64,000 bases of DNA from positions 97,833 through 161,832 of the forward strand of contig NZ_BHVX01000011.1 in assembly GCF_003851545.1 (NCBI RefSeq). Reading direction: 5' to 3'. Shown in pieces: positions 33,913 to 42,779 of the stretch. Every line of letters begins with the position of its first letter. Within the stretch, counting starts at the first letter, position 1. The position numbers and the translations under genes are program-made. The notes under the pieces were generated by a model. The model was not told the origin of the DNA, searched no databases, and saw nothing but the letters and a program-made list of their open reading frames with translations. This stretch comes from Ralstonia sp. SET104. Its GTDB lineage: Bacteria; Pseudomonadota; Gammaproteobacteria; Burkholderiales; Burkholderiaceae.

Positions 33913-36033
33913 ATGTCTTCTGGTCTCGCCCACGGGCTCAACGCTGCTCAATCCGAAGGTGTGCACTATCTCGATGGCCCATGCCTGGTGCTGGCGGGGG
34001 CGGGCTCGGGCAAGACGCGCGTGATCACGCAGAAGATCGCGCACCTGATCCTCGACAAGGGATTCGAGCCGCGTCACATCGCCGCCGTCACGTTTACCAA
34101 CAAGGCGGCCAAAGAGATGCAGGAGCGCGTGGCCAAGCTGATGGATGGCAAGACACGCGAAGACGGCAAGCGTATCCCCATCAAGCAACTCACGGTGTGT
34201 ACGTTCCACTCGCTGGGCGTGCAGATTCTGCGTGCGGAGGCCGAGCACGTGGGCCTCAAGCCGCGCTTCTCGATCATGGATTCGGACGATTGCTTCGGCA
34301 TGATCCAGGAGCAATTGGCGACCACCGACAAGCAACTGATCCGCCGCGTGCAGAGCACGATCTCATTGTGGAAGAACGGTCTTGTCGACCCCGAAACCGC
34401 CATTGCGGAGGCGCTCGCCAACAACAACGCCGACGATCACCAGGCCGCGCTGGTCTACCGCAACTACGTCGCCACGCTGCACGCGTATCAGGCGGTGGAT
34501 TTTGACGACCTGATCCGCATTCCCGCCGAACTGTTCGCGCGCAATGAAGACGTGCGCCTGAAGTGGCAGAACCGCCTGCGCTATTTCCTCGTCGACGAAT
34601 ATCAAGACACGAATGCCTGCCAGTACCAGCTTCTGAAGCTGCTGGCGGGCGGCTCGCACCTGCGCGCACCGGCCTTCACGGCAGTGGGCGACGACGACCA
34701 GGCCATCTACGGCTGGCGCGGCGCCACGCTGGACAACCTCAAGCTGCTGCAGACCGATTTCCCGAACCTGAAAGTCATCAAGCTGGAGCAGAACTACCGC
34801 TCCACGGTGCGCATCCTGAATGCGGCCAACGCCGTCATCGCGCAGAACCCAAAGCTGTTCGAGAAGACGCTGTGGAGCGAGCACGGCATGGGCGACGCCA
34901 TCAACGTGACGGGCGCCAATGATGAAGAGCACGAGGCCGAGAGCGTGGTCTTCAAGCTCTCCGCGCACAAGTTCGAGCGCCGCGCGCAGTTTCGGGATTA
35001 CGCGATCCTGTATCGCGGCAACTTTCAGGCGCGCCTGTTCGAGCAGATCCTGCGGCGTGAGCGCATTCCGTATGTGCTTTCGGGCGGGCAGAGCTTTTTC
35101 GACAAGGCCGAGATCAAGGACTTGTGTGCGTATCTGCGCCTGATCGCCAACGCGGATGATGACCCGGCGTTCATCCGCGCCATCACGTGCCCCAAGCGCG
35201 GCGTGGGGAATGCGACGCTGGAAGTGCTGGGCGCGTTCGCTGGGCAGGCCAAGGTGTCGTTGTTCGAGGCGGCAATGATGGGCGGCATCGAGGCGCAGCT
35301 CGCGCCGCGTCAACTGGAGCCGCTGCGCGTGTTCTGCGAGTTCATCGTGCGCCTGTCAGACCGCGCTGCGAAGGAGCCCGCCGGCACGCTGCTCGACGAG
35401 ATGATGGAAGGCATCCACTACGAGGCCTATCTGTACGACACCTACGACGAGCGGCAGGCCCAGAACAAGTGGACCAACGTGCTGGAGTTTCTGGATTGGC
35501 TCAAGCGCAAGGGCACCAAGCCCGAGAAGCTCGAAGACGAAGACGCCACCAACTTCGACAACGCCGATGGCCTGATGGACACCGGCAAGAACCTGCTGGA
35601 GCTCACGCAGACCATCGCGCTGATCAGCATGCTTGAAGGCAGGGAAGAGGACCCGGATGCGGTGCGGCTCTCGACATTGCATGCGAGCAAGGGGCTGGAG
35701 TATCCGCACGTGTTTCTGGTGGGCGTGGAAGAAGGGATCCTGCCGCACTGCCGTGAAGACGACGACCTGACCGACGAGAAGATCGAGGAAGAGCGGCGGT
35801 TGATGTATGTAGGCATTACGCGGGCGCAGCGCAGCTTGCATATCAGTTGGTGCAAGAAGCGCAAGCGGGCGCGTGAAACCGTGGTGTGCGAGCCGTCGCG
35901 ATATATCGCGGAGATGAAGCTTGGAGAGGAGGATGGGCCTGCGCCGGAGGACTCGATGCCGGCAATGTCGCCCAAGGATCGGTTAGGGGCGCTTAAGGGG
36001 TTGCTCGCAGCAAAGAAACCCGTGGCGACTTGA
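33913..36033 (+). CDS. rep: ATP-dependent DNA helicase Rep
   Basis: A 706-residue superfamily 1A helicase that moves 3'-5' on DNA and helps replication forks pass obstacles. Motifs: Q motif and Walker A (LNAAQSEGVHYLDGPCLVLAGAGSGKTRVITQKIAHLI), FTNKAAKEM, DEYQDTNACQ (motif II), VGDDDQAIYGWRGA (III), EQNYRS (IV), LSTLHASKGLEYPHVFLVGVEEG (V) and EERRLMYVGITRAQ (VI). It is slightly longer than E. coli Rep because of a C-terminal tail. The start at MSSGLAHGLNAAQ follows family alignment. Confidence 0.94.
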   Translation: MSSGLAHGLNAAQSEGVHYLDGPCLVLAGAGSGKTRVITQKIAHLILDKGFEPRHIAAVTFTNKAAKEMQERVAKLMDGKTREDGKRIPIKQLTVCTFHSLGVQILRAEAEHVGLKPRFSIMDSDDCFGMIQEQLATTDKQLIRRVQSTISLWKNGLVDPETAIAEALANNNADDHQAALVYRNYVATLHAYQAVDFDDLIRIPAELFARNEDVRLKWQNRLRYFLVDEYQDTNACQYQLLKLLAGGSHLRAPAFTAVGDDDQAIYGWRGATLDNLKLLQTDFPNLKVIKLEQNYRSTVRILNAANAVIAQNPKLFEKTLWSEHGMGDAINVTGANDEEHEAESVVFKLSAHKFERRAQFRDYAILYRGNFQARLFEQILRRERIPYVLSGGQSFFDKAEIKDLCAYLRLIANADDDPAFIRAITCPKRGVGNATLEVLGAFAGQAKVSLFEAAMMGGIEAQLAPRQLEPLRVFCEFIVRLSDRAAKEPAGTLLDEMMEGIHYEAYLYDTYDERQAQNKWTNVLEFLDWLKRKGTKPEKLEDEDATNFDNADGLMDTGKNLLELTQTIALISMLEGREEDPDAVRLSTLHASKGLEYPHVFLVGVEEGILPHCREDDDLTDEKIEEERRLMYVGITRAQRSLHISWCKKRKRARETVVCEPSRYIAEMKLGEEDGPAPEDSMPAMSPKDRLGALKGLLAAKKPVAT

Positions 36034-36052
36034 GCCATCAGCACGCCAGCCA

Positions 36053-36092
36053 GAAAAAAAAGGTCAACCATCACGACGGGTTGGCCTTTTTT
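36053..36092. terminator. Terminator after rep
   Basis: A-run plus GGTCAACC pairs with GGTTGGCC plus T-run (one G-T pair in the stem), ending in TTTTTTCTTT. It is usable in both directions. The rest of 36034-36312 holds no gene and should contain the promoter of the OPT transporter. Confidence 0.8.
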
Positions 36093-36312
36093 CTTTGGCG
36101 CTGAGCCCTTGGATGGCGTCTTGGATTTTGCTTCCCCGCACGGCCGCGCGAATTCAAGGAGAAGTCGGTCATCTCCGGCGCGTCGTTCTTTTGCTGCGTG
36201 CCTTTGGCCAGACAAAGAAAAGTGCGTCATGTCCGGCGGGGTATGAAACGGGCCACCGCATCCCTGCCCTCCTATAATCCGGCCCACAAAACCCTCATCG
36301 GAGACCCGCAGG

Positions 36313-38364
36313 ATGCAAACCCTCCATCCTCCCAAGCACATTTCGGCAGCAACCCTGCCGGAGTTGACGCTGCGCGGCATGATTCTCGGTGCCATCATCA
36401 CCGTGATCTTTACCGCTTCCAACGTGTACCTCGGCCTGAAAGTGGGCCTGACGTTTTCTTCGGCGATTCCCGCAGCGGTCATTTCGATGGCGGTGCTGCG
36501 CATGCTCGGCGGCGCCAACATCCTTGAGAACAACATGGTGCAGACGCAGGCGTCTGCGGCAGGGACGCTGTCTTCCATCATTTTCATCCTGCCGGGCCTG
36601 GTGATGATCGGACACTGGCAGGGCTTTCCGTTCTGGCAAACGTTTGGTGTCTGCATGGCTGGCGGCATGCTGGGCGTGGTGTTCACAATTCCGCTGCGCC
36701 ACGCGATGGTGGTGCAGAGTGATCTGCCCTACCCCGAAGGCGTGGCCGCCGCAGAAATCCTGCGCGTGGGCAGCGGCCAATCGGCGGACGGCTCCGACGC
36801 TGACGATAACGCCGTGCCCGCCGCCACCGGCATGCGCGATCTGGCTGCCGGCGGCATTGTCGCGGCCGTCGTCGCGTTTGCAACCAGTGGCCTGCGCCTG
36901 CTGGGCGAAGGGGCGAGCTGGTGGTTCGCAGCGGGCGCCGCGGTGGTGCGCTTGCCGCTGGGTTTTTCAACGGCGCTGCTGGGCGCCGGTTACCTGATCG
37001 GGCTGGTGGCCGGGCTGGCAATGCTGGTGGGCCTGGTGATTGCCTGGGGCATCGCGGTGCCGTATCTGACGTCCATCACGCCAATGCCGGCAGGCAAGGC
37101 ACTCTCCGCATTCGGCACGGATGTGTGGCGCACACAGGTGCGCTTCATCGGCGCGGGCGTGATCGCCGTGGCGGCCGTGTGGACACTGGGCACGCTGATC
37201 GGCCCGGTGGTGCACGGCGTGAAGCGTGCGTTCGGCAGCGTGCGCCCGAAAGCCGATGGCGCGCAGCGCACCGAGCAGGACATGGCACCGCGCTGGATTC
37301 TGCTGGTCACGCTGGCGATGGTCGTGGTGCTGGTGATCACCTTTGCCGCGTTCCTGGCGCCGACCATGCTGTCGGCCGGCTCGCGCTGGACGCTGATCAC
37401 CTGCGCCGTGATCTTTGCGGTGGTGTTCGGCTTTCTGGTGGCGGCGGCATGCGGCTATATGGCCGGGCTGATCGGTTCGTCGTCGAGCCCGATTTCGGGC
37501 ATCGGCATCATTGCCATCACGTTGGTGTCGCTGCTGTTGTTGGCGATTGGCGCGGACAACGGCATCGTCGGTTCGCCGGAAGCGAGCAAGCTGGGCATCG
37601 CGCTGGCCATCTTTACGACGTCTGCCGTGGTGGCCGTGGCGACCATCTCCAACGACAACCTGCAGGATCTGAAGACCGGCTGGCTGGTCGGGGCCACACC
37701 GTGGCGCCAGCAGGTGGCCCTGCTGATCGGCTGTGTGGCCGGTGCGGCAGTCATCTCGCCGGTGCTGGAGCTGCTGTACAACGCATACGGCTTTCCGGGC
37801 GCGCTGCCGCGTGTCGGCATGGACGCCTCGCAAGCACTGGCCGCGCCGCAGGCCACGCTGATGACGGCGATTGCCACGGGCATCTTCACGCACCAGCTGG
37901 AATGGAACATGGTGATTGCCGGCGTCGTCATCGGCGTGCTGCTGATCGCCGTCGACTGGGCGCTCAAGCAGCGTGGCGGCGTCGCCCGACTGCCGGTGCT
38001 GGCGGTGGGCATCGGCATCTATCTGCCGCCAACCATCAGCACGGTGCTGGTGACCGGCGCGGTGTTGGCGTGGGTGATCGAGAAAATTCTGGCCAAGCGC
38101 GCACAAGCGGCTGGTGTGCCGTACGAGCGCTATGCCGAAGTGCCGAACCGCCACGGCGTGCTGCTGGCCTCGGGCCTGATCGTGGGCGAAAGCCTGGTGG
38201 GCGTGCTGATGGCGGCCGTCATCGGGGCCACGGGCAAGGATGCGCCGCTCGCGATTGTGGGCGCTTCGTTTGAAGGCACGGCGCAATGGTTTGGGCTGAT
38301 CGTGTTCGCCTTGGTATGCTGGGCGTTTTCGCGCCGCGTTCTGGCGGTGCACCCGACCCACTGA
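36313..38364 (+). CDS. OPT-family oligopeptide transporter
   Basis: A 683-residue inner-membrane protein with about 15 hydrophobic segments and the bacterial OPT core: RGMILGAIITVIFTASNVYLGLKVGLTFSSAIPAAVISMAVLRM, then NNMVQTQASAAGTLSS and SDLPYPEGVAAAEIL. The family takes up peptides or metal-chelate complexes by proton coupling; the substrate is unknown. The stop codon lies in the first unit of the 8-base tandem repeat that leads into the acetyltransferase gene. Confidence 0.93.
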   Translation: MQTLHPPKHISAATLPELTLRGMILGAIITVIFTASNVYLGLKVGLTFSSAIPAAVISMAVLRMLGGANILENNMVQTQASAAGTLSSIIFILPGLVMIGHWQGFPFWQTFGVCMAGGMLGVVFTIPLRHAMVVQSDLPYPEGVAAAEILRVGSGQSADGSDADDNAVPAATGMRDLAAGGIVAAVVAFATSGLRLLGEGASWWFAAGAAVVRLPLGFSTALLGAGYLIGLVAGLAMLVGLVIAWGIAVPYLTSITPMPAGKALSAFGTDVWRTQVRFIGAGVIAVAAVWTLGTLIGPVVHGVKRAFGSVRPKADGAQRTEQDMAPRWILLVTLAMVVVLVITFAAFLAPTMLSAGSRWTLITCAVIFAVVFGFLVAAACGYMAGLIGSSSSPISGIGIIAITLVSLLLLAIGADNGIVGSPEASKLGIALAIFTTSAVVAVATISNDNLQDLKTGWLVGATPWRQQVALLIGCVAGAAVISPVLELLYNAYGFPGALPRVGMDASQALAAPQATLMTAIATGIFTHQLEWNMVIAGVVIGVLLIAVDWALKQRGGVARLPVLAVGIGIYLPPTISTVLVTGAVLAWVIEKILAKRAQAAGVPYERYAEVPNRHGVLLASGLIVGESLVGVLMAAVIGATGKDAPLAIVGASFEGTAQWFGLIVFALVCWAFSRRVLAVHPTH

Positions 38365-38408
38365 CCCACTGACCCACTGACCCACTGACCCACTGACCCA
38401 CTGACCCA
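38355..38408. repeat. 8-base tandem repeat CTGACCCA, six copies
   Basis: A partial unit (GACCCA) is followed by six perfect CTGACCCA units (38361-38408). The first full unit contains the TGA stop of the OPT gene and the last ends nine bases before the ATG of the acetyltransferase gene. A change in copy number would leave the OPT stop unchanged and move the next start by multiples of eight bases. Confidence 0.95.
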
Positions 38409-38416
38409 TCCGCATC

Positions 38417-38932
38417 ATGCTGCTCCGCGACGCCACGCAAGCCGATCTGCCGGCTATTCTCGCCATCTTCAATGACGTAATCGCCACCTCCAACGCGATC
38501 TACACCGAAACCCCGGCCACGCTGGAAGACCGCACCGCGTGGTTTGCCCTGCGCGCCACGCAGGGCTATCCGGTGCTGGTGGCCGACGACGACGGACAAG
38601 TCGCGGGCTTTGCGTCGTTTGGCGATTTTCGCCCCTACCCCGGCTACCGCCACACGGTCGAGCACTCGGTGCACATTCACCGTGACTGGCGCGGCAAGGG
38701 GCTCGGCAGCCTTCTGACGGAAGCGCTGTGCGAGCGTGCGGCCGCCATCGGCAAGCATGTGATGGTCGGCGCCATCGACGGCGCCAATGCGGGCTCGATC
38801 CGCATGCACGAAAAGCTGGGCTTCAAGGAGGTGGGCCGCATGCCCGAAGCCGCCATCAAGCGCGGCCAATGGCTCGACCTCGTCCTGATGCAGCGCTGGC
38901 TGGAAGCGCCGGGCACGGTCCGCAACGACTGA
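38417..38932 (+). CDS. GNAT N-acetyltransferase (phosphinothricin acetyltransferase-like)
   Basis: A 171-residue GNAT protein. Acetyl-CoA binding motif A is HIHRDWRGKGLGSLLTEALCERA. The N-terminus (LLRDATQADLPAILAIFNDVIATSNAIYTETPAT) and C-terminal HEKLGFKEVGRMPEAAIKRGQWLDLVLMQR match the Pat/Bar/MddA subfamily, which acetylates phosphinothricin, methionine sulfone or sulfoximine. No ribosome site precedes the ATG; the 8-base repeat occupies that place, so translation may depend on ribosomes ending on the OPT gene. Confidence 0.9.
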   Translation: MLLRDATQADLPAILAIFNDVIATSNAIYTETPATLEDRTAWFALRATQGYPVLVADDDGQVAGFASFGDFRPYPGYRHTVEHSVHIHRDWRGKGLGSLLTEALCERAAAIGKHVMVGAIDGANAGSIRMHEKLGFKEVGRMPEAAIKRGQWLDLVLMQRWLEAPGTVRND

Positions 38933-38955
38933 CCGGCCCCGGTCGTCAGCTCAAC

Positions 38956-40089
38956 TTACGCAGGCTGCGTTGCCGCCTGTGTCCACCGCCCGCAACCACG
39001 TCGCACGGTCTCGTGCAGGTTGCGGGTTTCACGTTGCGCCCTGCGGATCCATTCAGCATCCGCGTCGCGCGCTTCCACCACCTCTCGCACCATATCGAGC
39101 GCGCCTTCGGACGATAGCGCTTCGGCGTGCGCCGAGAGCACTTTGCTCGTCTCCAGGATGTGATCGGCCAGCGCGCCGCGGTTGCCAGTGGCAGGGTCGA
39201 CGTATTCGCCGGCCAGCCCAAAGCGGCACGCCTGGAAGCGGTTGAACGTGTAGACGAGGTAGTCGTCTTCCACCGGCACGAACGGGCGATCGAGCAGCAG
39301 CCAGCGGCCCAGCGCCTGGATGTAGGCGGCGATGGCGGCGGCGCGTTCCACCGTGAGGGGGGTGTCCATCACGCGGACTTCGATCGTGCCGAATTCGGGC
39401 TTGGGGCGGATGTCCCAGTAGAAGTCCTTCATGCTCTCGATCACGCCGGTGGCGCGCATCTTGTCGAAGTACGTGATGAAGGCATCCCACGTGAGCACGA
39501 ATGGCGCGCGGCCCGACATTGGGAAGGCGCTGACCGAGTTCATGCGTGCCGAGGCAAACCCGGTATCCACGCCCTGCACGAACGGCGACGACGCTGCCAG
39601 CGCAATGAAGTGCGGCACGTAGCGCGACATGGCGTGCAGCAGGTACAGCGCATCGTCCGGGCTCGGGCACCCGATGTGCACGTGCTGGCCGAACACGGTG
39701 AACTGCTTGGCCAGATAGCCATACAGCTCTGAGATGTACTGATAGCGCGGCGACTGCGAAATCTGGCGCTGGCTCCATTGCTGGAACGGGTGCGTGCCGC
39801 CGCCGCAGATGCCGATGTTCAGCGCCGTGGCGGCATCGGCCATGCGGTCGCGCATCTCGCGCAGCTGCCACAGGGCCTCGTCGTGGCTGTGGCAGATGCC
39901 GGTGGAGATCTCGATCATCGAATCGGTGATCTCCGGCTTGATGTCGCCGGGGTATTCCTTGCCTTTGAGCATGCGCAGCAAGTCTGGCGACGCCGAGGCG
40001 AGGTCATAGTCGTGGCGGTTGACGAGCTGCAGTTCCAGCTCGACGCCAAACGTGAGCGCTTCGGATTTCGAGAACGGTTCGAGGGACAT
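38956..40089 (-). CDS. YbdK-family carboxylate-amine ligase (GCS2)
   Basis: A 377-residue glutamate-cysteine-ligase-2-fold enzyme. Characteristic segments are [66 protein letters not shown] and [13 protein letters not shown]. YbdK proteins have weak glutamate-cysteine ligase activity and an uncertain real substrate. The length is normal. It lies five bases downstream of the antiporter gene in the same direction, so the two probably share an mRNA. Confidence 0.92.
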   Translation of the reverse strand: MSLEPFSKSEALTFGVELELQLVNRHDYDLASASPDLLRMLKGKEYPGDIKPEITDSMIEISTGICHSHDEALWQLREMRDRMADAATALNIGICGGGTHPFQQWSQRQISQSPRYQYISELYGYLAKQFTVFGQHVHIGCPSPDDALYLLHAMSRYVPHFIALAASSPFVQGVDTGFASARMNSVSAFPMSGRAPFVLTWDAFITYFDKMRATGVIESMKDFYWDIRPKPEFGTIEVRVMDTPLTVERAAAIAAYIQALGRWLLLDRPFVPVEDDYLVYTFNRFQACRFGLAGEYVDPATGNRGALADHILETSKVLSAHAEALSSEGALDMVREVVEARDADAEWIRRAQRETRNLHETVRRGCGRWTQAATQPA

Positions 40090-40094
40090 GGGGC

Positions 40095-41318
40095 TCAGCG
40101 CCTCCCTTCGTCTTGGCGCACCTCACCTGCCCAGCGCAAGGAGCGCGCGGTCAGGATCGGCGCAGCAATCTGCTGGATCGCCAGCGTGCACAGGATGATG
40201 GCCGCCAGCGGCCCGCCGGTTTGCGGATACAGCGCCGCCATATCGTGCATCAGCAGCCATGACAATCCCGACATGGGGCCGAGCGCCAGACCCAGCGCGA
40301 TGCTCTGCCGCATCGACAGGCCCGAGAACGAGCCCAGCGCCGTCGTGGCCGCCAGCTTGGCGATGAAGCGCGAAAGCACAAGCGCCACTGCCGCCACACC
40401 GCCAATCGCCCAGTCCGATGCCTGGAGCGGCAAGCCGAGCGACACGATCATCACCACGATCAGGATGCTGCCCGCGCTGCCGAAGTGTGACGGCCACACA
40501 CGCGGGTGGTCGTCCTGGTGCTTGAACACCACGCCCGCCAGCAGCAGCGTGAGCGGCACCGACAGCTTGAGCAGCTTGGCCATCGCCAGTGCAAACAGCA
40601 CGAGGCCCACCAGCACCAGAAACGCGTAGTGATCATCACCCGCCATGCGGTGATACAGCGCATGGCCCACCTTGCCGACCACCCATGCCAGAAGCACGGA
40701 GCCTGCCAGCAGGTACAGCGGGTGGATCAGCGCGGCAGCCCAGTGGCCGTATTCACTATGCAGCCAGCCTGCGGTGAGCGGCACCAGCACGCTCGCGTAA
40801 ATACTATTGAGCGCGCCCAGCGAAAGCAGCCGCTCCGTCACCTGGCCTTCCGCGCGCAGTTCGTTCTTGAGCTGCAGCAGTATCGTGGGCGACGTGGCCA
40901 CTGCGATAGCGCCTGCAGCCACCGCCACCGGCGCCGCCACCCCGAACAATTGCAGCACCCAAGTCACGAGACCCCAAGTCAGCAAACTCTCAAAGCCGCT
41001 GGTGAGCAACAGCCAACGATTGGCGCGCAGCCACTCGAACGAAAGCCGGTGCCCCAACTCGAACAGCGCCAGCGCCAGCGCCATCTCAATCAGGATGTGG
41101 GTCTGGTCGAGCATGTCGGCGTCAATCAGCGGGCGGCCGAGCACACCGGCCACCAGCCCTGCCACCGCATAGCCGACGATGCGTGGCAGCTTGAGCGCCA
41201 CGCGCGCGAACTCGCCGCACAGCGCTGCGCCAACCAGCGCCAGCCCGATCCAGAAGAGACCGCCAGGTGCGGGCGGCCACGAAGGGAAGAGATCGTGAAG
41301 TCCTGTCATGGGCGACAT
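40095..41318 (-). CDS. CPA2-family cation:proton antiporter
   Basis: A 407-residue membrane protein with about 12 hydrophobic segments, consistent with a monovalent cation:proton antiporter (Kef/CPA2): [45 protein letters not shown] and [32 protein letters not shown]. There is no C-terminal RCK/KTN domain. The exact start is uncertain: ATGs at 41318 and 41309 are both possible and neither has a good ribosome site. It is probably co-transcribed with the YbdK gene. Confidence 0.85.
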   Translation of the reverse strand: MSPMTGLHDLFPSWPPAPGGLFWIGLALVGAALCGEFARVALKLPRIVGYAVAGLVAGVLGRPLIDADMLDQTHILIEMALALALFELGHRLSFEWLRANRWLLLTSGFESLLTWGLVTWVLQLFGVAAPVAVAAGAIAVATSPTILLQLKNELRAEGQVTERLLSLGALNSIYASVLVPLTAGWLHSEYGHWAAALIHPLYLLAGSVLLAWVVGKVGHALYHRMAGDDHYAFLVLVGLVLFALAMAKLLKLSVPLTLLLAGVVFKHQDDHPRVWPSHFGSAGSILIVVMIVSLGLPLQASDWAIGGVAAVALVLSRFIAKLAATTALGSFSGLSMRQSIALGLALGPMSGLSWLLMHDMAALYPQTGGPLAAIILCTLAIQQIAAPILTARSLRWAGEVRQDEGRR

Positions 41319-41461
41319 GGTACCCGAAGCACCCATTTGGAAAAGTCAGCCAAGCACTGACACGCGTTAGAACCGCGTTACACGATATTTAATAATAGAT
41401 CGAAGATTTTCGGCGCAAATACTGGCAATTTTGTGTTTGGAGCGATTTCCCGCCGGCAAAG

Positions 41462-41487
41462 AAAAACCGCCCTGAAGGGCGGTTTTC
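41462..41487 (-). terminator. Terminator of the LivK-like gene
   Basis: AAAACCGCCC-TGAA-GGGCGGTTTT, a perfect 10-bp stem with a tetraloop and flanking T-run, 29 bases after the stop codon. Confidence 0.92.
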
Positions 41488-41515
41488 ATACTGCAAACGG
41501 CTGAGGATGATCGGC

Positions 41516-42649
41516 TTACTTGCCGCCCACGCTCTCCAGCGGTGCCCACTTGCCGCCGGTGACCTTGTAGACGGTGATGCCACCGTCCTTCAGGTCGCCA
41601 CTGGCGTCATAGGCGTAGTGCTTGGCGGTCACGCCTTGCATGTTGGTGGCGGCCAGGATCGGCAGGTACTTGCTCGGATCCGACGAACCGGCCTTGACCA
41701 TGGCTTGCATCAGAGCCATGGCGCCATCGTAGGCGTACGGCGAGTACGTTTGCACCGGCGTACCGAAGCGCTTCTCATAACGCGCCTTGTAGCCAGCGCC
41801 GCCCGGCATCTGCTCCAGCGGCAGACCGGCCAGCGAGCACACCACGCCTTCGGCCGATTGCGCGCCCGCCAGCTTGATGAAGTCGTCGGTCTTGGACATT
41901 TCGCCCGACATCAGCGTGGACTTCATGCCCAGTTCGCGCATCTGCTTGACCAGCGGGGCCGATTGGCCTTCGGCACCGCCGTAGAACACGGCGTCCGGCT
42001 TCTTGGCCTTGATCTGCGTCAGGATCGACTTGAAGTCGGTGGCCTTGTCGTTGGTGAACTCGCGACGCACGATGGTGCCGCCGGCAGCCTTGGCGGCCTT
42101 CTCGAACTCGTCTGCCAGACCTTGGCCATAGGCCGTGCGGTCATCAATGATGGCGATGTTCTTGTAGCCCAGCTTCTTGACGGCGTACGTGCCGACCACC
42201 GAACCCTGCTGGGTGTCGGAGGTCATCATGCGGAACGTCGTCTTGTAGCCTTGCTTGGTGTATTCCGGCGCCGTGGCCATCGCGATTTCTGCGATGCCGG
42301 CGTTGTTGTAGATGCGCGAGGCCGGGATGGTCGTGCCCGAGTTGAAGTGGCCCAGCATGCCCTTGATGCCGTTGTCCACCAGCTTCTGTGCAACGGTGGT
42401 GCCGGTCTTCGGGTCAGCCTGGTCGTCTTCCGACACCAGTTGGAACTTGACGTCCTTGCCAGCGATCTTCGGCTTGGTGGCGTTGAACTCTTCCACAGCC
42501 AGCGTCAGGCCGTTCTGCATGTCCTTGCCGTATTGGGCTTGAGGACCGGTCATCGGGCCAGCGTAGCCGAGCTTGATGACTTCTTGAGCCGATGCGGCGC
42601 TACCCAATGCACACAGGGCCGCTGCCAGGCACAGTTGCTTCAATTTCAT
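41516..42649 (-). CDS. Branched-chain amino acid ABC transporter binding protein (LivK-like)
   Basis: A 377-residue periplasmic binding protein with a signal peptide (LCLAAALCALGSAASAQ) and the type-1 fold: VIKLGYAGPMTGPQAQYGKDMQNGLTLAVEEFN, GMLGHFNSGTTIPASRIYN and IIDDRTAYGQGLADEFEK. It resembles leucine/isoleucine/valine binding proteins. The start at 42649 follows TAGGAG. No permease genes are linked, and a perfect terminator follows, so it is a monocistronic binding protein. Confidence 0.93.
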   Translation of the reverse strand: MKLKQLCLAAALCALGSAASAQEVIKLGYAGPMTGPQAQYGKDMQNGLTLAVEEFNATKPKIAGKDVKFQLVSEDDQADPKTGTTVAQKLVDNGIKGMLGHFNSGTTIPASRIYNNAGIAEIAMATAPEYTKQGYKTTFRMMTSDTQQGSVVGTYAVKKLGYKNIAIIDDRTAYGQGLADEFEKAAKAAGGTIVRREFTNDKATDFKSILTQIKAKKPDAVFYGGAEGQSAPLVKQMRELGMKSTLMSGEMSKTDDFIKLAGAQSAEGVVCSLAGLPLEQMPGGAGYKARYEKRFGTPVQTYSPYAYDGAMALMQAMVKAGSSDPSKYLPILAATNMQGVTAKHYAYDASGDLKDGGITVYKVTGGKWAPLESVGGK

Positions 42650-42779
42650 TTGTGCGTCTCCTAGTTCAAACGCAATTTGGATCAATAGCGCGACGGGATC
42701 ACCGTCGCCCTCCTCCCGCTTCGCGCCCCACCCGTACCCGTCGTGCGGATGGTGCTGCGAATCCTGCTCGTGCTCCCCG

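Noticed and set aside
38355..38408. A CRISPR array
   Set aside because: The 8-base units are directly adjacent with no spacers, and no cas genes are present.
36967..38493. A 508-codon open frame antisense to the OPT transporter
   Set aside because: A mirror frame. The MGQWVSG repeats at its start come only from the 8-bp tandem repeat read backwards.
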